Assembly: GCF_002591975.1 (NCBI RefSeq) | Contig: NZ_NVQE01000023.1 | Coordinates: forward strand, 1 to 64,000 | From: Mycobacterium neglectum | GTDB taxonomy: Bacteria; Actinomycetota; Actinomycetes; Mycobacteriales; Mycobacteriaceae | Direction: 5' to 3' | DNA: 64,000 bases | In this document: positions 40,320 through 47,718 of the stretch, piece after piece | Numbering within the stretch: position 1 is the stretch's first letter | Layout: every line of letters starts with the position of its first letter | Notes under the pieces: model-generated | Databases searched by the model: none | Seen by the model: the letters and a program-made list of their open reading frames with translations, nothing else | Told to the model about the DNA's origin: nothing | Position numbers and translations under genes: made by a program

Positions 40320-40802
40320 ATGGAAGCCTTCGAGAAACTTGTCTCAATGCTGGACTATCCGATGTACGTCGTCACCACCAGCGCCGGTGACAAGCGGGCC
40401 GGCTGCCTGGTCGGGTTCACGAGCCAGGTGAGTATCGGGCCGCCGCGATTCATGGTCGGCCTGTCCGAGAAGAACCACACGTATCGGGTCGCATGCGACG
40501 CGACCCATCTGGCCGTGCATCTGTTGCCGCGGCGGCACAGCGAGCTGGCCCGGCTGTTCGGCAGCGAGACCGGTGACCGCACGGACAAATTCGCGCGGAC
40601 CGCATGGCACGAAGGACCGCATGGCCTGCCGATCCTCGAAGATGCGGCGGGATGGTTCGTCGGCGAGGTGCTCAGCCGATACGACGTCGGTGATCACGTC
40701 GGATTTCTGCTGCAGCCGGTCGAAGGCGATGCGCCGGACACATTCGACCAACTGGTGACCTTCGCCGATGTTCGCGATCTGGAGCCAGGGCACGAAGCGT
40801 GA
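40320..40802 (+). CDS. Flavin reductase-like domain protein
   Basis: The 160-residue protein has YPMYVVTTSAGDKRAGCLVGFTSQVSIGPPRFMVGLSEKNHTYRVACDATHLAVHLLPRRHSELARLFG, the FMN-binding split barrel of flavin-reductase-like proteins (GCxVxxFxxVSxxPPxxxVxLxxxxxT). It should use FMN or F420 and could supply reduced flavin to an oxygenase. Start ATG 40320. It is alone; the next gene starts 48 bp downstream at a LexA box. Confidence 0.8.
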   Translation: MEAFEKLVSMLDYPMYVVTTSAGDKRAGCLVGFTSQVSIGPPRFMVGLSEKNHTYRVACDATHLAVHLLPRRHSELARLFGSETGDRTDKFARTAWHEGPHGLPILEDAAGWFVGEVLSRYDVGDHVGFLLQPVEGDAPDTFDQLVTFADVRDLEPGHEA

Positions 40803-40844
40803 GCCTGCGGACTTCCGTCACGTGTCAGAACCCGGAGGTATGAT

Positions 40845-40860
40845 TCGAACATGCGTTCGG
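40845..40860. promoter_or_regulatory. LexA (SOS) box overlapping the start codon
   Basis: TCGAACATGCGTTCGG matches the mycobacterial SOS box TCGAAC-N4-GTTCGA at all positions but the last. The ATG of the downstream gene lies in the spacer, so LexA would cover the start codon. This implies a leaderless or near-leaderless transcript. Confidence 0.7.
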
Positions 40861-41060
40861 ATAAAGAAGCGCTCGTCGAGGCGCTGGAAGCAATTGAAGC
40901 CGGTTGCAAGGCCGTCGGCGTGTTCCCGTTGGAGACGCTGTCGCGTAGCGATGGTCAGGCACTGCTCGCCCGGCTGGACAAACTGGACCAGAAGTTGGTC
41001 TCCCTGCAGCGGAGCCTGAACGGTCGACTGATCACCACTGCACCTCGGATGTCGGCCTAG
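40851..41060 (+). CDS. Small protein resembling the N-terminus of 13E12/DUF222 proteins
   Basis: The 69-residue protein (RSDKEALVEALEAIEAGCKAVGVFPLETLSRSDGQALLARLDKLDQKLVSLQRSLNGRL) resembles the helical first 60 residues of 13E12/DUF222-HNH proteins: ALxARLxKLxxKLxSLxxSL. The DUF222 core and HNH nuclease are missing. It may be a truncated relic or a short regulator. Known 13E12-type genes of mycobacteria are LexA-controlled, which fits the SOS box on its start. It shares a CTAG stop with the convergent gene. Confidence 0.55.
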   Translation: MRSDKEALVEALEAIEAGCKAVGVFPLETLSRSDGQALLARLDKLDQKLVSLQRSLNGRLITTAPRMSA

Positions 41061-41365
41061 TTGGCCTTCCGTTTGAGCGTCCACGCCGGAATCCAGTGCG
41101 TCACCGCTCTGCGGCGGGCCCCGTAGGCGATCTCGTAGGTGACCAACCCCCACCAGTGGCCCTGCTCGCAGATGGCCCAGCACGACAACCTGCCCTCGAC
41201 GACCGAGTGCATCTGCAATCCCGCCGGGTTGTAGCCGCCCGTCCGATGCGGCTCGCGGGGGAACACGGTGGCCAGGTCGACGAGCACCGCCACCGCCGGG
41301 TCGACCCGGCGGAAGGCCTGCTGCACGGGTTGCCCGTTGTAGCCGATCGACTGGAGCTCACCCAC
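41057..41365 (-). CDS. Hypothetical SOS-box-linked protein
   Basis: The 102-residue protein has SYNG-type and W-rich segments (EGRLSCWAICEQGHWWGLVTYEIAYGARRRAVTHWIPAWTLKR) and three Cys/Trp clusters. I do not recognise the family. Start GTG 41365. A LexA-like box ends 3 bp upstream, and the gene converges on a LexA-boxed 13E12-like gene through a shared CTAG. It may be a small DNA-damage-induced partner. No signal peptide or membrane helix is evident. Confidence 0.6.
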   Translation of the reverse strand: MGELQSIGYNGQPVQQAFRRVDPAVAVLVDLATVFPREPHRTGGYNPAGLQMHSVVEGRLSCWAICEQGHWWGLVTYEIAYGARRRAVTHWIPAWTLKRKAN

Positions 41366-41368
41366 CGT

Positions 41369-41384
41369 TCGATCATACGTTCGA
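41369..41384. promoter_or_regulatory. LexA-like box before the gene at 41365
   Basis: TCGATCATACGTTCGA matches TCGAAC-N4-GTTCGA with one mismatch (T for A in the left arm). It lies 3 bp upstream of the GTG start of the minus-strand gene. It is the mirror of the box at 40845. Confidence 0.6.
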
Positions 41385-41903
41385 ACAGGGCGTCACGAAC
41401 GCGAACGGACGTGGGTAGCCCAGCCCGGTCAGTCGTGACTCCCGGACCGCGGCAACATCGACCGACCGCAACTCCCCTGACGACGGCTCGTAGCAGGTCA
41501 GCCGCCCTTCAGCCGTCGCGACGATCAGCACCCAGTGCCTCGGAATCCCCCGGCCCACGAGCATCGCCACCGGCCGGTCGGCGCTGACCGCCGCCACCAC
41601 ATCGAACAGATTGTCGCGGCGGCCGCGGAACAGCCGCCAGCGGTAGCAGACCCCGGCCGTGGCTCCCATCGCCGTCAGCGCTCGCGCCATTCCCCACGGC
41701 GTCGTGCCGAGCCGCCGAGGCCAGATTCGGTTCACGTCGGCATGCACACGCAATTGTTCCGCCGCGAACAGTGCTGCCCCGGATTCCGGTTCGGCCAACG
41801 CCGCATGGCGGGCGGGATCGAGCAGCGCGCCGGCCATCACCGCGACCGAGGGGCCGCACGTCACCCCGTCGCGCTGGCGCAGCCGAAGACCGGCGAGCTT
41901 CAT
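41373..41903 (-). CDS. C39-like cysteine peptidase/bacteriocin-processing-type protein
   Basis: The 176-residue protein has DGVTCGPSVAVMAGALL with Cys before GP, then IPRHWVLIVATAEGRLTCYEPSSGELRSVDV with His-Trp-Val and a downstream Asn/Asp-type position. This fits the Cys...His order of C39/papain-like folds. No export signal is seen, so a cytosolic or non-catalytic use is possible. Start ATG 41903 is chosen; the frame continues to TTG 41996. Its stop lies within the LexA-like box region that controls the next gene. Confidence 0.5.
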   Translation of the reverse strand: MKLAGLRLRQRDGVTCGPSVAVMAGALLDPARHAALAEPESGAALFAAEQLRVHADVNRIWPRRLGTTPWGMARALTAMGATAGVCYRWRLFRGRRDNLFDVVAAVSADRPVAMLVGRGIPRHWVLIVATAEGRLTCYEPSSGELRSVDVAAVRESRLTGLGYPRPFAFVTPCSNV

Positions 41904-42019
41904 CGGATCCAGTGTGCGCCGACTGGTCCAATTGCATTCGGCGATCGTGGGCCACCCGCAGTTTCCCCAGCGCGATTCCTGCCACTTGGCAACCAATTGC
42001 TGCCACCGGAATTAAATGC

Positions 42020-42044
42020 CTGACCTGGTGGTTTACCAGATCAG
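42020..42044. other. Hairpin-forming inverted repeat upstream of the small secreted gene
   Basis: Arms CTGACCTGGT and ACCAGATCAG (one mismatch) with a 5-nt spacer lie 71 bp upstream of the secreted-peptide start. They could be an operator or a 5' leader stem. Confidence 0.4.
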
Positions 42045-42114
42045 TTGCAGCGATAGATGCGAGGAGATGCTGCGGCTGAGAATACGAAACGCAAGAGAGT
42101 AGAGGGCTCCAAAG

Positions 42115-42417
42115 ATGATGAAGAGGCTTGGATTCGCCACCGTCGCCGCGAGTGCACTGGCCGCCGCTTTTTTCGGGCTAGCTGTGCCGGCTTCGGCCAC
42201 GCCGGCGGGTCCAGGGAACGCGCAAGACACGATCAGCGATCTGCAAGCTCACGGCTTTACGGTGATCGTCAACCGCATCGGTAACGCGCCGCTCGAAGAA
42301 GCCAGCGTTATCGCAATACGTTCAGAACAGACGTACAGCCCGGCGGCTCTCAAAGGGCCGGGAAACGACCTGCGGGTAAAGGTGCCCAACAAAACGGTCT
42401 ACGTCGACGTGAAGTAA
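42115..42417 (+). CDS. Small secreted mycobacterial protein
   Basis: The 100-residue protein opens MMKRLGFATVAASALAAAFFGLAVPASA with a Sec signal peptide ending near residue 28, and a mature part GNAQDTISDLQAHGFTVIVNRIGNAPLEEASVIAIR. I know this pattern (DTIxxLQxxGFxVIVNRxGxAPLxxA) as a widespread small mycobacterial secreted family, without function. Start at ATG 42115; the second ATG 42118 is equivalent. A strong terminator hairpin follows 27 bp after the stop. Confidence 0.78.
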   Translation: MMKRLGFATVAASALAAAFFGLAVPASATPAGPGNAQDTISDLQAHGFTVIVNRIGNAPLEEASVIAIRSEQTYSPAALKGPGNDLRVKVPNKTVYVDVK

Positions 42418-42443
42418 TAACCGGTGAATTAGCCCCTCACCAC

Positions 42444-42486
42444 GACAAGCCCCCGCGATGTTCCCCCAGGCATCCGGGGGCTTGTC
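42444..42486 (+). terminator. Terminator after the small secreted gene
   Basis: A perfect 12-bp stem (GACAAGCCCCCG / CGGGGGCTTGTC) with a 19-nt loop follows the gene. No U-tract is clear. Confidence 0.75.
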
Positions 42487-42552
42487 CCTGTCAACGGCCA
42501 TTTCCGTGAACAAGTGTTTCGGATTGACAGCAGGCGGCTAATCGAGGCCCTG

Positions 42553-43947
42553 ATGACCTTCGACCTCACGCCGACTGCGGCGCAACACGACCTGGCCCGC
42601 CGCACCCACGAATTCGCCGAACAGGTGGTCCGTCCGGTGGCGGCCGAATACGACCAGCGCCAGGAGTTCCCATGGCCGGTCCTGGAGGAAGCGGCGGTCC
42701 AGGGCTTCTACAGTCCACTGTTCTACCGCGATCTCATCGGCGACCCGACCGGGCTTTCACTGCCGATGTTCATGGAGGAGTTGTTCTGGGGCTGTGCCGG
42801 GATCGGGCTGGCGGTCGTGATGCCCGCCCTGGCTCTCTCCGCGATCGGCCAGGCGGCTTCGCCGGAGCAGATGCTCGAGTGGGCACCCGAATGCTTCGGA
42901 ACACCAGGCGATCTCAAGCTGGCTGCCCTGGCGATCTCCGAACCCGAGGGCGGCAGCGACGTGCGGAATCTACGCACCACGGCCCGCCGCGACGGTTCGG
43001 GGCCGGATGCCGACTGGATCATCAACGGCCACAAGATGTGGATCGGCAACGGCGGCATCGCCAACGTCCACGTCGTCAACGCCGTCGTCGACGAGGAGCT
43101 CGGCCACAAGGGCCAGGCGCTGTTCGTCGTCCCCGGCGGTACGCCGGGCCTGGAGATGGTCCGCAAGCTCGACAAAATGGGTTGTCGAGCCTCACACACC
43201 GCCGAGCTGAAGTTCAACGACGTCCGGGTGCCCGCAGCCAACCTGCTCGGTGGCCAGGACAAGCTCGACCACAAACTCGCCAGGGCGCGCGAAGCCATCG
43301 AAGGCGCCGCGCATTCCGGTTCAGCCACGCTCGGCACGTTCGAGCAGACACGACCGATGGTCGCCGCGCAGGCCCTCGGGATCGCCAGGGCTGCACTGGA
43401 ATACGCCACCGAGTACGCCAACCGGCGCGAAGCGTTCGGGGCGCCGATCATCGATCACCAGGGCATCGCGTTTCCGCTCGCCGACCTCGCCACCCAGATC
43501 GACGCCGCGCGGTTGCTCACGTGGCGGGCCTCCTGGATGGCGGGCAGCGGCGTGCCGTTCGAACGCGGCGAGGGATCGATGTCGAAGCTGGCCGCCAGCG
43601 AGGTGGCCGTGAAAACCACCGAGCGCGCCATCCAGACCATGGGCGGATGGGGCTACGTCAAGGACCATCCCGTCGAGAAGTGGTATCGAGATGCCAAGCT
43701 GTACACCATCTTCGAGGGAACCAGCGAGATCCAGCGCATCGTGATCGCCAACGCACTCGGCGCCGCTGACGGAAAGCCGCCGCTGCACGTCGACCTCGAA
43801 CCCACCGGCGGACCGCTCAACCGAATGTTCGGCCGCGGTACACCCGTGCGGACCCAGGTCGCCAGCGCGGCGCTCTCGGCCAAGGACCAGGTTCCCGCGC
43901 CGCTCATGCGGTTGGCGATGAAGGTGTTGCAACCGCCCCGCAAGTGA
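42553..43947 (+). CDS. Acyl-CoA dehydrogenase, FadE1-like
   Basis: The 464-residue flavoenzyme has LAISEPEGGSDVRNLRTTA (flavin contact), WIINGHKMWIGNGG, then the central helical bundle GAPIIDHQGIAFPLADLATQIDAARLL and C-terminal YRDAKLYTIFEGTSEIQRIVIANAL. The catalytic Glu follows in YTIFEGTSEIQR. It should alpha,beta-desaturate an acyl-CoA. Gene order relative to treS and cyp138 fits Rv0131c (FadE1), as I recall. Start ATG 42553; the frame opens upstream at GTG 42514 but without family sequence. Confidence 0.9.
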   Translation: MTFDLTPTAAQHDLARRTHEFAEQVVRPVAAEYDQRQEFPWPVLEEAAVQGFYSPLFYRDLIGDPTGLSLPMFMEELFWGCAGIGLAVVMPALALSAIGQAASPEQMLEWAPECFGTPGDLKLAALAISEPEGGSDVRNLRTTARRDGSGPDADWIINGHKMWIGNGGIANVHVVNAVVDEELGHKGQALFVVPGGTPGLEMVRKLDKMGCRASHTAELKFNDVRVPAANLLGGQDKLDHKLARAREAIEGAAHSGSATLGTFEQTRPMVAAQALGIARAALEYATEYANRREAFGAPIIDHQGIAFPLADLATQIDAARLLTWRASWMAGSGVPFERGEGSMSKLAASEVAVKTTERAIQTMGGWGYVKDHPVEKWYRDAKLYTIFEGTSEIQRIVIANALGAADGKPPLHVDLEPTGGPLNRMFGRGTPVRTQVASAALSAKDQVPAPLMRLAMKVLQPPRK

Positions 43948-43982
43948 GGTTTGGGCCATGCCCGAGCGGGCACGTGACTCGT

Positions 43983-44010
43983 AACCGTCAACCGTCAACC
44001 GTCAACCGTC
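43983..44010. repeat. Four tandem copies of AACCGTC in a 5' leader
   Basis: Four exact 7-bp units run from 43983 to 44010, directly before the GGGAGG ribosome site of the alcohol dehydrogenase gene (start 44024). Copy-number change would alter leader length but not frame. Confidence 0.85.
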
Positions 44011-44023
44011 AAGGGAGGATCCG

Positions 44024-45202
44024 ATGCGAGCAGTTACGTGGCAGGGGCGACGAAAGGTATCCGTCGACAATGTGCCCGATCCGGCGCTCAAGGAGCCCAA
44101 CGACGCGATCATCCGGGTGACGAGCACCAACATCTGTGGGTCCGACCTGCACCTGTACGAAGTGCTCGGCGCCTTCATGAGCCCGGGCGACATTCTCGGG
44201 CACGAGGCGATGGGCATCGTCGAGGAAGTGGGCCGTGAAGTCGAGAACCTCAAAGTCGGCGACCGGATCGTGATCCCGTTCAACATCTGTTGCGGGCACT
44301 GCTTCATGTGCGGGCAGGGTCTGCAGAGCCAGTGCGAGACGACGCAGAACCGCGATCAGGGCACCGGCGCCGCGCTGTTCGGCTACTCGAAGCTCTACGG
44401 CGAGGTCGCCGGCGGGCAGGCCGAGTACCTGCGCGTGCCGCAGGCTCAGTACACGCACATCAAGGTGCCCGACGACGGGCCTGACGAACGCTACGTCTAT
44501 CTATCCGACGTGCTGCCCACCGCGTGGCAGGGCGTCGAGTACGCCGACGTGCCCGACGGCGGCACGCTCGTGGTGCTGGGTCTGGGACCCATCGGATCGA
44601 TGGCCTGCCGCATCGCTTCCCATCGCAAGAAGTGCACGGTGATCGGCGTGGACCTGGTCACCGAGCGGCTGGACCGCGCGCGGCAGTACTGCTCGGAGGT
44701 CGTCGACCTTCGAAGCAACGATGCCGAAGAAGTCGTCAATAGCTACACCTCGGGTCGCGGCGCCGACGCTGTGATCGACGCCGTCGGGATGGAAGCCCAC
44801 GGATCGCCGGTCGCGACCGCCGCGCAGACCGCCAGCGGGTTCCTGCCGTCGCCGGTCGGCCGTGCGGTGATGAAGCACGCCGGTGTGGACCGCCTCGCGG
44901 CGTTCAACATGGCGATCGCGCTGGTGCGCAGGGGCGGCACCATCTCACTGTCCGGTGTGTACGGCGGAGCGGCGGACCCGATCAATCTGATGACGCTGTT
45001 CGACAAGCAGATTCAACTGCGGATGGGCCAGGCCAACGTCAAGAAGTGGATTCCCGACATCATGGGATTGCTCACCGACGACGACCCCCTCGGCGTCGAG
45101 CAGTTCGCCACCCACCGGCTGCCGCTCTCGGCGGCCCCCGATGCCTACGAGACCTTCCAGAAGAAAGAGGACGGCATGGTCAAGGTGGTCCTCACCCCCT
45201 GA
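44024..45202 (+). CDS. Zinc-dependent alcohol dehydrogenase (MDR, formaldehyde-dehydrogenase-like)
   Basis: The 392-residue medium-chain dehydrogenase has NICGSDLHLYE (catalytic Cys), GHEAMGIVEEVG (Zn His/Glu), the structural-zinc cluster NICCGHCFMCGQGLQSQC, and a cofactor loop VVLGLGPIGSMACRI. The longer length and GYSKLYGEVAGGQAEYLRVP match glutathione-independent formaldehyde dehydrogenase-type enzymes. Substrate unknown. Start ATG 44024 has GGGAGG upstream. The leader carries four tandem 7-bp repeats. Confidence 0.88.
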   Translation: MRAVTWQGRRKVSVDNVPDPALKEPNDAIIRVTSTNICGSDLHLYEVLGAFMSPGDILGHEAMGIVEEVGREVENLKVGDRIVIPFNICCGHCFMCGQGLQSQCETTQNRDQGTGAALFGYSKLYGEVAGGQAEYLRVPQAQYTHIKVPDDGPDERYVYLSDVLPTAWQGVEYADVPDGGTLVVLGLGPIGSMACRIASHRKKCTVIGVDLVTERLDRARQYCSEVVDLRSNDAEEVVNSYTSGRGADAVIDAVGMEAHGSPVATAAQTASGFLPSPVGRAVMKHAGVDRLAAFNMAIALVRRGGTISLSGVYGGAADPINLMTLFDKQIQLRMGQANVKKWIPDIMGLLTDDDPLGVEQFATHRLPLSAAPDAYETFQKKEDGMVKVVLTP

Positions 45203-45252
45203 CGCGCGGTTACCCGATACCCCTGGTTTCAGGTTGGGCAGTTCTGGCAACA

Positions 45253-45266
45253 TTACCGACGGGTAA
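45253..45266. promoter_or_regulatory. TTACC-gacg-GGTAA inverted repeat before the membrane/cupredoxin operon
   Basis: Perfect 5-bp arms with a 4-nt spacer lie 27 bp upstream of the first start of the coupled membrane operon. It could be an operator. Confidence 0.35.
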
Positions 45267-45293
45267 GTTTTCCGGCGCTAATCAACGGGTGGA

Positions 45294-47126
45294 ATGAAAA
45301 TGGATTCTCTTGCTCAAGGCAGCGAGGGTGGCGGGGCCGCGCTCAACGAAATCATCGGCTTGACGGTCGCCGGCGGCGTCGTCGCGGCGATTCTGCTGTG
45401 GATCGGCTGGATGCACCGCAATCACAAGATCACGTGGCTGACCAGCCTCGCCGACTGGACGGGCCGCCGGTTCAAACGGCCCCCGTGGGTGGCGCTGCCG
45501 GTGGGGATGTTCATCGCGTCCATCATCTGCGCGCTGTTCGGCTTCATCTGGGACGTCAGCCTGCACATCGGCAACGGTCGAGACGACGGCGCGTTGGCCA
45601 ATCCGGCGCACTACTTCATCCTCATCGGGTTGTTCGGCATCTTCGTCGCGGGGTGCACCGCGATGGTGCTGCCCCTGGGAGAAGATGCCCGGCCCGGCCC
45701 CGCAGCGGTCCGGATCACCGACGACTGGTACGCGCCGGTCGGTGGACTGGTGATGGCCGGATGCGGCCTCTACGCACTGATGGGCTTTCCCCTCGACGAC
45801 GTCTGGCACCGCATCTTCGGGCAGGACGTCACCCTGTGGGGTCCCACCCACTTGATGATGATCGGCGGCGCCGGCTTCTCCACCTTGGCCGCGTTGTACC
45901 TCGAACACGAGGGTCGCAAGGCCAGGACCGACGACACCCCGCCGGATGGCATCGGCCTCAAGTTCGTCCAGTACCTCGCCTTCGCCGGTGTGCTGATCGG
46001 CGCGTCGGTCTACCAGATCGAATTCGACTTCGGGGTGCCGCAGTTCCGGCAGGTGTTCGAGCCCATGCTGATTGCCGCCGCAGCCGCGCTCGCCTTGGTG
46101 GCCGCCAGGATCTTCATGGGCCGGGGGGCCGCCCTCATCGCCGCGGTCGTCGCCATTGGTTTGCGCGGGATCGTCGCCTTCCTGGTGGCTCCCGTCCTGG
46201 ACGCGCCCGTCAACTGGTTCCCGCTCTACCTCGGGGCCGCAATCATCGTCGAACTGCTCGCCCTGACCCCACTGCTGAAACGACCCGTCGTGTTCGGCCT
46301 GGTTGCCGGACTGGGCATCGGCACCGTGGGGCTCTGGGTGGAGTCACTGTGGATCAACGCCGTCTACTACCACCCGTGGCCAACGAGCATGTGGCCGGAA
46401 GCGCTGGCCATGGCCGTGCCGGTCGCCATCCTCACCGGTGGATGCGGCGCGATGATCGGCATGGTGCTGACGGGCCAGCGGTTACCCGGCCGCGCCATCG
46501 GCGTCGGGCTCGTCGCACTCACGGTCCTGGTCATCGGCGGCGCGGCGGCCAATGGTCTGCGCTACGACGTCCCCCAAAGTGCTTCGGCCACCATCACTCT
46601 CACGGATGTGCCCAGTAGCGACGGCGAACGTTACGCGACGGCCGACGTGCAGCTCACCCCGGCGAACCTGGTCAGCGACGATCCCAACTGGGTGTCGGTG
46701 CTGGGTTGGCAGGGTGGACTGGACAACGACCGTGGGATGTTCGTCGACAATCTCGAGAACGTGGGTCCGGGCCACTTCCGGTCCACCGAGCCGATGCCGG
46801 TGTCCGGTGAATGGAAGACGCTGCTGCGGCTTCACGACGGCAGAACCTTCGCCGCCGTGCCGATCTATCTGGCGGGCGATCCCGGCATCGGCGCACAGGA
46901 AGTGCCTGCTGAGGCGTCCACGACGCGACCGGTCGTCGCCGAGATCACCATCCTGCAACGCGAGCGCAGTCCTGACATCCCCCAGTCGCTGTGGCTCATC
47001 GGCTGCTTGATCGTGCTGGTCTGCACACTCGCAATGATCGCCGGAATCACCTGGGGCGCAGGCCGGATCAATAACAGCGAACCGCATGCCAGCGAGGCCG
47101 AGCTGCAGCCGACCGCGCAAGCATGA
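45294..47126 (+). CDS. Large polytopic membrane protein of a cupredoxin-linked operon
   Basis: The 610-residue protein has about ten hydrophobic helices across residues 20-420 (for example GLTVAGGVVAAILLWIGWM, LPVGMFIASIICALFGFIW, YFILIGLFGIFVAGCTAMVLPLG, LVMAGCGLYALMGFPL). A soluble domain lies at about 430-560 and a C-terminal helix near 575. Conserved-looking His-Leu-Met-Met (THLMMIGG) in a helix and DDVWH...HRIF hint at metal or heme contacts, but I cannot name the family. It is first of four translationally coupled genes, with a 4-bp overlap to the next (ATGA). Start ATG 45294. Confidence 0.75.
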   Translation: MKMDSLAQGSEGGGAALNEIIGLTVAGGVVAAILLWIGWMHRNHKITWLTSLADWTGRRFKRPPWVALPVGMFIASIICALFGFIWDVSLHIGNGRDDGALANPAHYFILIGLFGIFVAGCTAMVLPLGEDARPGPAAVRITDDWYAPVGGLVMAGCGLYALMGFPLDDVWHRIFGQDVTLWGPTHLMMIGGAGFSTLAALYLEHEGRKARTDDTPPDGIGLKFVQYLAFAGVLIGASVYQIEFDFGVPQFRQVFEPMLIAAAAALALVAARIFMGRGAALIAAVVAIGLRGIVAFLVAPVLDAPVNWFPLYLGAAIIVELLALTPLLKRPVVFGLVAGLGIGTVGLWVESLWINAVYYHPWPTSMWPEALAMAVPVAILTGGCGAMIGMVLTGQRLPGRAIGVGLVALTVLVIGGAAANGLRYDVPQSASATITLTDVPSSDGERYATADVQLTPANLVSDDPNWVSVLGWQGGLDNDRGMFVDNLENVGPGHFRSTEPMPVSGEWKTLLRLHDGRTFAAVPIYLAGDPGIGAQEVPAEASTTRPVVAEITILQRERSPDIPQSLWLIGCLIVLVCTLAMIAGITWGAGRINNSEPHASEAELQPTAQA

Positions 47127-47299
47127 TGCCCGAACCCAATGTCGTCATCCTGGCTGATCACTCGGTCTGGCTCGCCGTCCCGGCGTTCGCCCCTGCCTTC
47201 GTGGTAGCGGGGGTCGTCGTTTACGTCGCGGTGAGAAATCGGCGCAAGGGCGACGCACCTCGCAGCGACGGGACGGCCGCGGCAGGAGAAGACGGGTGA
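47123..47299 (+). CDS. Single-pass small membrane protein
   Basis: A 58-residue frame runs from ATG 47123 (overlapping the preceding TGA) to TGA 47297-47299, which is itself overlapped by the GTG of the next gene. It encodes one hydrophobic helix (SVWLAVPAFAPAFVVAGVVVYVAV) followed by a basic RNRRKG stop-transfer segment and a polar tail. The 4-bp overlaps at both ends and the membrane topology make it a real gene. It may be a subunit of the membrane module. Confidence 0.72.
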   Translation: MMPEPNVVILADHSVWLAVPAFAPAFVVAGVVVYVAVRNRRKGDAPRSDGTAAAGEDG

Positions 47300-47718
47300 C
47301 CGTGAGAAGCGCAACGGTTCTGTCAATTTTCGTCACGGTCGCCTTCCTGGCCGCCGGTTGTGGCGGTGGCGAAAGTCTAAGCGGCACACAGGCCAGCTCG
47401 TCAGCGTCGACGGTCAACCCCTCGGACGTGACCGATCAGCAGGCGCCGGCCGATCGGCTCGTCGTGGACGTCAAGATCGCGGGTGGCACGGTGACGCCCA
47501 CCAACGAGCAGTTGGAGGCGACGGTCAATGAGCCGATCGTCTTCCGTGTCGATAGCGACGCCGTCGACGAGTTGCACGTCCACTCGAACCCCGAGCACTC
47601 GTACCAGATCGAGGCCAAACCCGGCCAGTCATTTCAGTTCACCGTCGCCGTGCCCGGCAAGGTCGATGTCGAGCTGCATGAGCTGAACAAGACCGTCGCC
47701 ACCATCACCGTGCGGTGA
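47296..47718 (+). CDS. Cupredoxin-like lipoprotein
   Basis: The 140-residue protein has a signal peptide with lipobox LAAGC at about residues 18-22, then a Ser/Thr-rich linker. A beta-sandwich follows with VDVKIAGGTVTPTNEQLEATVNEPIVFRVDSDAVDELHVHSNPEHSYQIEAKPGQSFQFTVAVPGKVDVELHELN. Several His (LHVHSNPEHS, VELHEL) sit where EfeO/cupredoxin-type domains bind Cu, though the classic Cys-His-Met set is incomplete. It should face the periplasm. Start GTG 47296 overlaps the previous stop; its stop overlaps the next start. Confidence 0.72.
   Translation: MTVRSATVLSIFVTVAFLAAGCGGGESLSGTQASSSASTVNPSDVTDQQAPADRLVVDVKIAGGTVTPTNEQLEATVNEPIVFRVDSDAVDELHVHSNPEHSYQIEAKPGQSFQFTVAVPGKVDVELHELNKTVATITVR

Noticed and set aside
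45398..46618. 406-residue frame inside the membrane protein gene
   Set aside because: Out of frame with a protein whose translation shows clear transmembrane helices and coupled overlaps; Arg/His-rich shadow.
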